A DNA stretch of 64,000 bases. Origin: Superficieibacter sp. 1612_C1 (lineage in GTDB: Bacteria > Pseudomonadota > Gammaproteobacteria > Enterobacterales > Enterobacteriaceae). The stretch is from assembly GCF_015234305.1 (NCBI RefSeq), contig NZ_JADGMI010000002.1:186001-250000 (forward strand), read 5' to 3'. Position 1 is the first letter of the stretch. The number at the start of each line of letters is the position of its first letter. This document shows, piece by piece, positions 57,210-64,000 of the stretch. Position numbers and translations under genes: made by a program. Under the pieces are notes generated by a model. That model worked only from the letters and a program-made list of their open reading frames with translations, made no database searches and was not told the DNA's origin.

Positions 57210-58103
57210 CTACCCTACCAAATCCTGTAGTGCTTCCTCCAGGTCGTGCCAGCGGAAGGCAAAACCGGCGGCCTCAAGCCGCTTCGGCAGCGCGCGCTGG
57301 CCACCTAACACCAGCACTGAAGACTCGCCCATCATCAGCCTCACCACCGTGGCAGGCGCACGCAGGATGGCCGGACGATGTAGCGCATGGCCGAGGGCGT
57401 GAGCGAACTGCTCGTTGCGTACCGGGTAGGGAGAGACCATATTGAACGGGCCGCGCAGGTCGTTATCCAGCAGCCAGAGAATAGCGTTGACCATATCATC
57501 AATATGGATCCACGCCAGATATTGACGGCCATCCCCAATCGGCCCGCCTACGCCGAGACGAAAAATTGGCAGCAATTTCGCCAGCATACCGCCATGACGA
57601 GCCAGCACCGCGCCGGTTCGCAGCAGGCAGATGCGGGTTTTATCGCTTTGCGCGCCGCAGGCAATTTGCTCCCAGCGGGCACACAGTTTATGGGTAAACT
57701 CGTTATGCGGCGGTTCTTCTTCATTTACGACGACCTCGCCCAAATCGCCGTAGTAGCCAATCGCCGACCCGGAAATAAACACCTCTGGCGGCGTGTCGCT
57801 GGCGTTGATCAAATCAACCAACTGCTGAGTCATATTCCAGCGGCTAGTACACAGCCGCTGCTTCTGCGCCTCGGTCCAGCGTTTATCGGCAATCGGTTCT
57901 CCCGCCAGGTTAATCACCGCATCGATCTCATTGAGATGCGTCTGGCCTGCCAGACCTTTCCAGTACGTTACCCGATCGCTGAATCTCTGCCGCGCCTTTT
58001 CCGGATTTCGCGTGACCACGGTAACCTTATGCTTCAGTTCCAGTAAGCGCGGAATAAGGTGGCGGCCTACCAGACCGGTGCCGCCGGTAATCAGAATATT
58101 CAT
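57210..58103 (-). CDS. yfcH: SDR-family epimerase-like protein YfcH
   Basis: A 297-residue extended short-chain dehydrogenase/NAD-dependent epimerase (TIGR01777 type) with [20 protein letters not shown] nucleotide-binding motif. The SDR Tyr-x-x-x-Lys motif is not canonical in this family. Function unknown. In E. coli it follows folX; here the folX remnant lies just upstream. Confidence 0.95.
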   Translation of the reverse strand: MNILITGGTGLVGRHLIPRLLELKHKVTVVTRNPEKARQRFSDRVTYWKGLAGQTHLNEIDAVINLAGEPIADKRWTEAQKQRLCTSRWNMTQQLVDLINASDTPPEVFISGSAIGYYGDLGEVVVNEEEPPHNEFTHKLCARWEQIACGAQSDKTRICLLRTGAVLARHGGMLAKLLPIFRLGVGGPIGDGRQYLAWIHIDDMVNAILWLLDNDLRGPFNMVSPYPVRNEQFAHALGHALHRPAILRAPATVVRLMMGESSVLVLGGQRALPKRLEAAGFAFRWHDLEEALQDLVG

Positions 58104-58122
58104 GCAACCTCCACAGTAGCGC

Positions 58123-58188
58123 TTAACGCTGCCAGCTCAGGGTCATTGATACGGCGTCGGCATAGCGCAGCGCATGAAGTTTATCGAT
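58123..58188 (-). pseudogene. folX: 3' remnant of folX
   Basis: The minus strand encodes [20 protein letters not shown] then R and a stop (21 codons). I recall the E. coli FolX (dihydroneopterin-triphosphate epimerase) C-terminus as [21 protein letters not shown], differing at one residue. The upstream codons in this frame (HSPCR) are not FolX. The remnant lies directly between the yfcG stop and yfcH, where folX is found in E. coli. So about 99 codons have been deleted. Confidence 0.92.
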
Positions 58189-58189
58189 C

Positions 58190-58819
58190 CTACACGGGCT
58201 GTGCCAACTGGAGCGCTTTTTCCGTCGCCGGACGATGAAGAATGCGCTGGTACCAGTTATTCACCGCCGGGTAATTATTCAAATCAATTCGCTGACGCTG
58301 AGCGGAGTGCACCCACGGCCAGCAGGCCATGTCGGCGATGCTGTAGTGTTCACCGCCAAGCCACGGCGAATGCCCCAGCCGTTTGTTAAGCACGTTATAA
58401 AGACGCTGCGTTTCGACCTGATAGCGCTCAATGGCATACGGCACCGGCTGTGGCGCAAAATGGTTAAAATGATGATTCTGTCCAAGCATCGGCCCCAGCC
58501 CGCCAACCTGCCAGAATAGCCACTGAAGCGTGGTATGACGTTCGCGCAACTCACCGCTGAGGAACTGGCCCGATTTTTCCGCCAGATACAACAGAATTTC
58601 CCCGGATTCAAACAGGCTCAACGGATCACCGCCGTCGGCAGGAGCATGGTCAACAATGGCCGGAATTTTGTTATTCGGCGAAATAGCGAGGAAATCGGGG
58701 CGAAACTGATCGCCTTTACTGATATTGACCCGAATCAACTGGTAGTCGATCCCAGCCTCTTCAAGAAAGAGCGTGATCTTATGGCCATTAGGGGTCGGGG
58801 CATAGTAGAGATCAATCAT
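58190..58819 (-). CDS. yfcG: Glutathione S-transferase-like disulfide oxidoreductase YfcG
   Basis: A 209-residue GST-family protein (thioredoxin-like N-terminal domain [20 protein letters not shown], then a helical domain). E. coli YfcG reduces disulfides with glutathione. The C-terminus reads ALQLAQPV where I recall the E. coli protein continuing about six residues further, so the folX deletion probably cut into the yfcG 3' end. The catalytic and GSH-binding regions are untouched. Confidence 0.94.
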   Translation of the reverse strand: MIDLYYAPTPNGHKITLFLEEAGIDYQLIRVNISKGDQFRPDFLAISPNNKIPAIVDHAPADGGDPLSLFESGEILLYLAEKSGQFLSGELRERHTTLQWLFWQVGGLGPMLGQNHHFNHFAPQPVPYAIERYQVETQRLYNVLNKRLGHSPWLGGEHYSIADMACWPWVHSAQRQRIDLNNYPAVNNWYQRILHRPATEKALQLAQPV

Positions 58820-58948
58820 TATTTTATGCTCAGGTTTGTTCAGGTTATGAGAAAGTATAGGCGGTTGCGGTCAGGCGGGTTTTCATCAAGGCGGGAAATT
58901 GTAAAATCCCGTACTATCGGGTAATCAATGTAAGAGGAGATAACCGCG

Positions 58949-59500
58949 ATGAAACTGATGTTTGCCTCGGATATTCATGGTTCGTTACCAGCGACGGAGC
59001 GCGTGCTGGCGCTTTTCGCGCAGAGCGATGCGCGCTGGCTGGTCATTCTGGGAGACGTGCTTAACCACGGTCCGCGCAACGCGCTGCCGGAAGGGTACGC
59101 GCCCGCTGAGGTGGCAAAGCGGCTTAATGAGCAGGCGGAACGTATTATTGCCGTGCGCGGCAATTGTGACAGCGAAGTTGACCAGATGCTGCTGACGTTT
59201 CCGATAATGGCCCCGTGGCAGCAGGTTTTAATCGCCGACCAGCGGCTTTTTCTGACCCACGGGCATCTGTTTGGGGCTGACAACCTGCCAGCGTTATCAC
59301 CAGGAGATATCCTGATTTACGGCCATACGCATCTGCCAGTGGCAGAAAAACGTGACCGCATCTACCATTTTAATCCGGGCTCGGTGAGTATTCCCAAGGG
59401 CGGCAATGACGCCAGTTATGGCATGCTTGATAACAATGTTTTGCGTGTTATCGCACTCAATGATCAACGGGTTATTGCAGAAATAGCGATTAATCCGTAA
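58949..59500 (+). CDS. yfcE: Phosphodiesterase YfcE
   Basis: A 183-residue calcineurin-like metallophosphoesterase. The metal motifs are in order: DIHG (residues 8-11), [18 protein letters not shown] and GHTHLP. Hydrolyses phosphodiesters with Mn(II) in E. coli; physiological substrate unknown. yfcF, which flanks it in E. coli, is absent. Confidence 0.96.
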   Translation: MKLMFASDIHGSLPATERVLALFAQSDARWLVILGDVLNHGPRNALPEGYAPAEVAKRLNEQAERIIAVRGNCDSEVDQMLLTFPIMAPWQQVLIADQRLFLTHGHLFGADNLPALSPGDILIYGHTHLPVAEKRDRIYHFNPGSVSIPKGGNDASYGMLDNNVLRVIALNDQRVIAEIAINP

Positions 59501-59555
59501 TTTACCCGTCAACCATAAACGCGCCTTTAGAGCGCTTGTAAGAGAAGGTTTTCTG

Positions 59556-60101
59556 ATGGTGGAGCAGACGCATTTGGCAGGTATGGAGTGGGTGGACATT
59601 GTCAACGAGGACAATGAAGTCGTGGCACAGGCAACTCGCTCGCAAATGCGCGCGCAGTGCCTGCGTCATCGTGCGACCTATATTGTCGTCCACGATGGAA
59701 TGGGCAAAATTCTGGTGCAGCGCCGCACCGAAAACAAAGACTTTATGCCCGGTATGCTGGATGCCACCGCAGGCGGCGTGGTGCAGGCCGATGAAGGCAT
59801 GCTGGAATCCGCGCGTCGGGAAGCAGAAGAAGAGCTGGGCATTGCCGGCGTGCCGTTTGCCGAGCATGGTCAGTTCTACTTCGAAGACAAACACTGCCGC
59901 GTCTGGGGTGGCCTGTTTAGCTGTGTCTCACACGGTCCTTTTGCGTTACAGGAAGAGGAAGTCAGCGAAGTGAGCTGGATGGAGCCGGCGGAAATTACCG
60001 CCCGCTGTGATGAATTCACTCCGGATTCATTAAAAGCGCTGGCGCTGTGGATGACGCGCAACGCCAATAATGAGGCATCGAAACTGGAAGTCGCGGAGTA
60101 A
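59556..60101 (+). CDS. yfcD: Nudix hydrolase YfcD
   Basis: A 181-residue Nudix protein. The Nudix box is [20 protein letters not shown] plus ELGI (about residues 73-96). Substrate uncertain; homologous to isopentenyl diphosphate isomerase-type Nudix proteins. Follows yfcE. Confidence 0.95.
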   Translation: MVEQTHLAGMEWVDIVNEDNEVVAQATRSQMRAQCLRHRATYIVVHDGMGKILVQRRTENKDFMPGMLDATAGGVVQADEGMLESARREAEEELGIAGVPFAEHGQFYFEDKHCRVWGGLFSCVSHGPFALQEEEVSEVSWMEPAEITARCDEFTPDSLKALALWMTRNANNEASKLEVAE

Positions 60102-60103
60102 GG

Positions 60104-61123
60104 TTAACAGCTATCACGCAGGCAAAGCTTCGAAGCAATCGGTGCTTTGCTTTTCCACGTTTCATCATTCAGGCGCGCCAGCAGTGCGCGTCCTGCTTCA
60201 ACCCCAATCTGTCGGTGCGGCACGGAGATCGTCGTCAACGGCGGCTGGCAGACCCGGCTAACGTCGCTATCACCAAAGCCTACAATCGCCAGATCGTCCG
60301 GCACTTTTATTCGTCTGCGCTGGCATTCGTACAGCGCGCCGCAGGCCAGTTCGTCTGATACACACACCAGCGCATCCAGCTCCGGCCAGGCAAGAATAAA
60401 CTCCGGTAACTGGGCCGCGCCGGTTGAGAACGTCGGCGGGGCCGCCGCATTAATCACCCGGTTCGGTGACATATGGTGGCGCAGCATCGCTTTATACCAA
60501 CCCTGAAGGTGCTGCTGAAAGATCCACTGTTCCTGATTAGCGCACAGCAGACCAATGTTCTGGTAGCCGCGTTCAATCAGCGTCTGCGTAAGTTCAAACA
60601 TTGCCGCCACGTTATCAATGCCAATATTCATATCAATAGGATCGGCACTTACCGCGCCAATTTCCATCACCGGAATAGTGGCGTTTTTTAACCATTGCCG
60701 CACGGTTTCGCTGTGCTCAACGCTTAACAGAATGGCTGCGGCAAGATTGGAGGCCAGCAGGGTCTCCAGCAGTTTCTCCTCCTGCTCCAGGCGGTGCTGA
60801 GACTCCGCAAGCATGATCTGATATCCGGCAGGCTGTAGCACCTGCTGTAAGCCAGCAAACATTTCCGAGCAGCCGGACTCCGCCAGATTCGGCACTACCA
60901 TGGCGATAGTCCACGACGAAGCAGAGGCCAGAGCGCTGGCGGCCAGGTTTGGCATATAGCCAAGCTCATGAACCGCCGCCTCAATCTTCTCACGTAGTTT
61001 GTCTGAAACCTGCTCCGGTGTGCGGATCGCCCGCGATACGGTCATAGTCCCTACGCCCGCAAGCTGGGCAACATCTGCCAGCGTGACCTTACCGGTATTT
61101 CGCCGTTTTCGGGTGATAGCCAT
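60104..61123 (-). CDS. LacI-family regulator of the PTS/transketolase cluster
   Basis: A 339-residue LacI/GalR repressor: N-terminal HTH VTLADVAQLAGVGTMTVSRA (residues 13-32), then a periplasmic-binding-protein-like sensor domain. Related to GntR/IdnR of gluconate metabolism. Divergent from the PTS IIA gene, with two GATAGCGCTATC palindromes between them. The inducer is probably the sugar carried by the PTS or its phosphate; identity unknown. Confidence 0.93.
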   Translation of the reverse strand: MAITRKRRNTGKVTLADVAQLAGVGTMTVSRAIRTPEQVSDKLREKIEAAVHELGYMPNLAASALASASSWTIAMVVPNLAESGCSEMFAGLQQVLQPAGYQIMLAESQHRLEQEEKLLETLLASNLAAAILLSVEHSETVRQWLKNATIPVMEIGAVSADPIDMNIGIDNVAAMFELTQTLIERGYQNIGLLCANQEQWIFQQHLQGWYKAMLRHHMSPNRVINAAAPPTFSTGAAQLPEFILAWPELDALVCVSDELACGALYECQRRRIKVPDDLAIVGFGDSDVSRVCQPPLTTISVPHRQIGVEAGRALLARLNDETWKSKAPIASKLCLRDSC

Positions 61124-61246
61124 TCTGTTTCCTGCGTAACCTCAATGAACTTATACGCTTTTTCGTTTTGTTTGCGCGCGTTTGAGATCGTTAGTATACG
61201 CCTGATAACCTCATCTTTGATGCGATTTCAGGCAATGATTGTAATT

Positions 61247-61260
61247 TGATAGCGCTATCA
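61247..61260. promoter_or_regulatory. LacI-type operator 1
   Basis: TGATAGCGCTATCA, a perfect 14-bp palindrome with the central CG of LacI-family operators, between the regulator and the PTS genes. Confidence 0.9.
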
Positions 61261-61280
61261 CACTTTTGATAAAGGCTTTT

Positions 61281-61294
61281 TGATAGCGCTATCT
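61281..61294. promoter_or_regulatory. LacI-type operator 2
   Basis: TGATAGCGCTATCT shares the same core, centred 34 bp from operator 1, close to three helical turns. Suited to cooperative binding or a short loop. Confidence 0.88.
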
Positions 61295-61295
61295 T

Positions 61296-61311
61296 TGTGA
61301 CTGTTATCACA
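61296..61311. promoter_or_regulatory. CRP site
   Basis: TGTGA-CTGTTA-TCACA is a full match to both halves of the CRP consensus. Directly adjacent to operator 2, so repressor and CRP probably compete or act together. Confidence 0.85.
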
Positions 61312-61371
61312 GCTAACGGTGATTTCCTCGCATACAGTTTGTTCACCTTTTCAGCAAGTGAGGAAAGCGTA

Positions 61372-61815
61372 ATGCTCGAAAAATGGCTTACGGATAGCAC
61401 CATACATACGCTTGAGCGCGTCGATCACTGGACGCAGGCGCTGGAGATCTGTGCGCAGCCGCTGCTTGAGGCGAAGGTGATCACGCCCGATTACGTCACG
61501 GCGATCGTTCAGCAGCACCAAACGCTCGGTCCTTACTTTGTATTAGCACCCGGGCTTGCCATGCCGCATGCACGCCCCGAAGAGGGGGCGCGGGGCATGG
61601 GGTTATCATTACTGAAATTACATCAGGGGGTTTCATTTGAAGCCGGAGAATTTGATCCGGTCGATCTGATTATTATGCTGGCAGCGCCGGATAAGCATAG
61701 CCATATTGACATGATCGCCGCGCTGGCAGAATTATTTTCCAGCGAGTCTGAAATGGAAAAATTACACAAGGCAAATCATCCAGAGGAGATAAAAGCCATT
61801 ATTTACGCATTCTGA
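61372..61815 (+). CDS. PTS EIIA, ascorbate/fructose type
   Basis: A 147-residue PTS EIIA2 domain of the UlaC/SgaA kind. The phospho-accepting His66 is in GLAMPHARPEEG. The ATG at 61372 with a GTGAGGAAAG ribosome-binding site was chosen over an upstream start at 61297, which would lie within the CRP site. First gene of the PTS-transketolase operon. Confidence 0.93.
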   Translation: MLEKWLTDSTIHTLERVDHWTQALEICAQPLLEAKVITPDYVTAIVQQHQTLGPYFVLAPGLAMPHARPEEGARGMGLSLLKLHQGVSFEAGEFDPVDLIIMLAAPDKHSHIDMIAALAELFSSESEMEKLHKANHPEEIKAIIYAF

Positions 61816-61862
61816 ATTTCGCGTCATAACACAATAACTCAGTTATTGACAAATCAGGTGGT

Positions 61863-61883
61863 CGCCCCGTGTTCCACGGGCGG
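61863..61883 (+). other. Hairpin between PTS IIA and IIB genes
   Basis: GCCCCGTG-TTC-CACGGGCG, a stem with one mismatch in the 145-bp gap between the IIA and IIB genes. It may adjust relative expression of subunits. Confidence 0.45.
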
Positions 61884-61960
61884 TTTGTTATCAGCCTCAA
61901 TAATTCCATTATGTTGCCAGACATGATGCGCATGTACTCTACTCAAAATAAGGTGAAATA

Positions 61961-62233
61961 ATGAAAATCATGGCGATTTGTGGTTCCGGACTTGGTAGTA
62001 GTTTTATGGTCGAGATGAATATCAAAAAAGTGCTCAAGAAGCTGAATATCGACGCTGAAGTTGAACACTCGGATTTATCTTCAGCGACGCCCGGTGCGGC
62101 GGATCTGTTTGTCATGGCCAAAGACATAGCCGATAGCGCCAGCGTGCCCGCCAGTCAACTCGTGGTCATCAATAACATTATTGACATCAATGAACTGGAA
62201 GCGAAGCTCAGTGCTTACTTCGACCAACGGTAA
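61961..62233 (+). CDS. PTS EIIB, ascorbate type
   Basis: A 90-residue EIIB of the UlaB/SgaB family with the phospho-accepting Cys7 in MKIMAICGSGLGSSFM. Confidence 0.94.
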   Translation: MKIMAICGSGLGSSFMVEMNIKKVLKKLNIDAEVEHSDLSSATPGAADLFVMAKDIADSASVPASQLVVINNIIDINELEAKLSAYFDQR

Positions 62234-62255
62234 CTCACTATAAAGCGAGGTGGAT

Positions 62256-63647
62256 ATGTTTATCCTTGAAACGCTAAATTTTGTCGTTGATATATTGAAA
62301 GTACCCTCGGTGCTGGTAGGGCTTATTGCTTTAATTGGCCTGGTTGCGCAGAAAAAATCGTTTTCGGACGTTGTAAAAGGCACCGTTAAAACTATTCTCG
62401 GTTTTATTGTGCTGGGTGGCGGGGCAACCGTGTTAGTCGGTTCACTTAATCCACTGGGAGGAATGTTTGAACATGCGTTCACGATTCAGGGGATTATTCC
62501 AAATAATGAAGCGATAGTCTCTATTGCGCTGGAAAAATACGGTGCCTCTACCGCACTTATTATGGCGTTTGGGATGGTGGCGAATATTATTGTCGCCCGA
62601 TTTACGCGTCTCAAATACATTTTTTTAACCGGTCATCACACCTTTTATATGGCCTGTATGATTGGCGTGATCCTGACGGTTGCCGGGTTTGAGGGTATCG
62701 GTCTGGTATTCACCGGTTCGTTGATCCTCGGGCTGGTCATGGCCTTCTTCCCCGCGCTGGCACAGCGTTATATGAAACGTATTACCGGCAATGATGATAT
62801 TGCTTTCGGTCATTTTGGCACCCTGGGCTATGTGCTTTCAGGCTGGATTGGCAGCGTTTGCGGTAAAAACTCCCGTTCTACGGAAGAGATGAACCTGCCG
62901 AAAAACCTCAGCTTCCTGCGCGACAGTTCTATCTCTATTTCGCTAACCATGATGATCATCTATTTGATTATGGCGGTCTGTGCCGGGCGCGAGTATGTAG
63001 AAAGCCAGTTTAGCGGCGGACAAAACTACCTGGTCTACGCCATTATCATGGCGATCACCTTCGCAGCGGGCGTCTTTATTATTCTTCAGGGCGTGCGTCT
63101 CATTCTTGCGGAAATCGTACCGGCATTTACCGGCTTTTCGGAAAAGCTGGTGCCTAATGCCCGCCCGGCGCTGGATTGCCCGGTGGTCTACCCGTATGCG
63201 CCGAATGCGGTATTGATCGGTTTTTTGTTCAGCTTCCTGGGCGGACTGGTGGGATTGTTCCTTCTCGGCCAGATGAAACTGGTGCTGATCCTGCCAGGCG
63301 TAGTCCCTCACTTTTTTACCGGCGCAACGGCAGGTGTTTTTGGTAACGCTACCGGAGGCAGACGTGGCGCGATGTTGGGCGCGTTTGCTAATGGCCTGCT
63401 GATTACCTTCCTCCCGGTACTACTGCTGCCTGTACTGGGCGCACTGGGCTTTGCCAATACCACCTTTTCCGACGCCGACTTTGGCGTAATAGGGATTGTG
63501 CTGGGCAACCTGGCGCGCTATCTGCCGCCGCTGGCGATTACGGGCGTCGTCGTGGCGCTATTCGCCGTGCTGGTTATCTATAACATTCTGGCGAAAAACC
63601 GTTCCGCCGGTAATCCTGGGCACACCAATACCGGAGAAAAGTTATGA
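62256..63647 (+). CDS. PTS EIIC, ascorbate type (UlaA/SgaT)
   Basis: A 463-residue permease of the UlaA/SgaT family (AG superfamily) with about eleven spans. LGGGATVLVGSLNPLGGMFEH, GHHTFYMACMIGV and PHFFTGATAGVFGNATGG motifs are family typical. The start is ATG 62256; a GTG at 62250 is also in frame. The stop overlaps the transketolase ATG (ATGA). The sugar is not known; linkage to transketolase points to a pentose or related acid. Confidence 0.93.
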   Translation: MFILETLNFVVDILKVPSVLVGLIALIGLVAQKKSFSDVVKGTVKTILGFIVLGGGATVLVGSLNPLGGMFEHAFTIQGIIPNNEAIVSIALEKYGASTALIMAFGMVANIIVARFTRLKYIFLTGHHTFYMACMIGVILTVAGFEGIGLVFTGSLILGLVMAFFPALAQRYMKRITGNDDIAFGHFGTLGYVLSGWIGSVCGKNSRSTEEMNLPKNLSFLRDSSISISLTMMIIYLIMAVCAGREYVESQFSGGQNYLVYAIIMAITFAAGVFIILQGVRLILAEIVPAFTGFSEKLVPNARPALDCPVVYPYAPNAVLIGFLFSFLGGLVGLFLLGQMKLVLILPGVVPHFFTGATAGVFGNATGGRRGAMLGAFANGLLITFLPVLLLPVLGALGFANTTFSDADFGVIGIVLGNLARYLPPLAITGVVVALFAVLVIYNILAKNRSAGNPGHTNTGEKL

Positions 63648-64000
63648 GTAATATCAAAGAGCTGACAAAACTGGCGCGCGATATCCGCCTCGCTACGCTG
63701 AAATCGTTAACGACGCTGGGATTTGGTCATTACGGCGGCAGCATGTCGGTGGTCGAAACGCTGGCGGTGCTGTACGGCGACGTAATGAATATCGATCCGG
63801 CCGATCCTGACTGGCCGCAACGTGACTACTTTGTTCTGTCGAAAGGGCATGCCGGGCCAGCGCTATATAGCACGCTGGCAATCAAAGGCTATTTTCCGGT
63901 CGAAGAACTACAGACGCTTAATCAAAATGGCACCCGGCTGCCGAGCCACCCTGACCGCCTCAAAACCCGCGGCGTGGATGCCACCACCGGTTCACTGGGA
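63644..64000 (+). CDS. Split transketolase, N-terminal subunit, 5' part
   Basis: 119 codons of a transketolase N-terminal subunit, cut by the window end. The thiamine diphosphate-binding half starts here (GFGHYGGSMSVVETL; VLSKGHAGPALYSTLA, the SKGHA motif). As in Salmonella's STM2340-2345-like cluster, as I recall it, the C-terminal subunit should follow. It may channel the imported sugar phosphate into the pentose phosphate pathway. Four-base overlap with the PTS IIC gene. Confidence 0.9.
   Translation, partial: MSNIKELTKLARDIRLATLKSLTTLGFGHYGGSMSVVETLAVLYGDVMNIDPADPDWPQRDYFVLSKGHAGPALYSTLAIKGYFPVEELQTLNQNGTRLPSHPDRLKTRGVDATTGSLG

Overview
The window is a 64 kb chromosomal stretch from an Enterobacteriaceae species. 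The backbone runs mntH-ypeC-yfeO-glk-ypdB-ypdA-alaC, then argW-yfdC-mlaA, fadL-yfcZ-fadI-fadJ-sixA-smrB-prmB-aroC-mepA-yfcA-epmC-yfcL-mnmC-fabB, yfcJ-flk-pdxB-usg-truA-dedA-accD-folC-dedD-cvpA-purF-ubiX, argT-hisJQMP and yfcH-yfcG-yfcE-yfcD. This is the E. coli/Salmonella order of the region, read on the opposite strand. An aldo-keto reductase next to ypeC and a PTS/split-transketolase cluster next to yfcD are arrangements I recall from Salmonella. The Salmonella-Citrobacter-Enterobacter part of the family fits; the species cannot be fixed from the sequence alone.

Layout. 1-9.3 kb holds the 3' end of the manganese transporter MntH, a small periplasmic protein, an aldo-keto reductase, a ClC-like channel, glucokinase, the YpdA/YpdB pyruvate-sensing two-component system, alanine transaminase AlaC and the tiny membrane peptide YpdK. 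9.7-16.2 kb, between alaC and tRNA-Arg argW, is an accessory block. It contains an isoaspartyl dipeptidase with its YjiG/YjiH partners and an AT-rich yaiO-yaiX-yaiP-yaiS envelope-glycan operon in which yaiX is intact. 16.2-35.7 kb is conserved core (outer-membrane lipid handling, anaerobic beta-oxidation, chorismate synthase, EF-P and tRNA modification, FabB), interrupted by a hydroxyarylate decarboxylase locus that has subunits C and D and a MarR regulator but no subunit B.

35.8-38.4 kb, between fabB and yfcJ, is a second accessory pocket. It has a CPBP membrane protease, a compact NlpC/CHAP-like putative amidase toxin with a translationally coupled lipoprotein (probable effector and immunity), and a divergent pair of Mu-type regulators (a Ner-like protein and a MuA/repressor N-terminal-like winged helix) around palindromic operator candidates. 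38.6-41.4 kb has the YfcJ exporter and an orphan PTS EIIC. 41.4-56.5 kb is core metabolism ending in the histidine/lysine-arginine-ornithine ABC transporter, which has a clear sigma-54 promoter and paired NtrC sites in front of hisJ and a second sigma-54 promoter in front of argT.

56.6-64 kb has a GNAT acetyltransferase, yfcH, a 21-codon folX remnant fused to the end of yfcG, yfcE, yfcD, and then a LacI regulator divergent from an ascorbate-type PTS (IIA, IIB, IIC) and the first part of a split transketolase. Two LacI-type operators three helical turns apart and a perfect CRP site lie in that divergent promoter.

The best candidates for something under-described are the toxin/immunity plus Mu-type switch pocket, the intact yaiOXPS operon beside argW, the decarboxylase locus that must borrow its prenyl-FMN cofactor, and the scar of the folX deletion.
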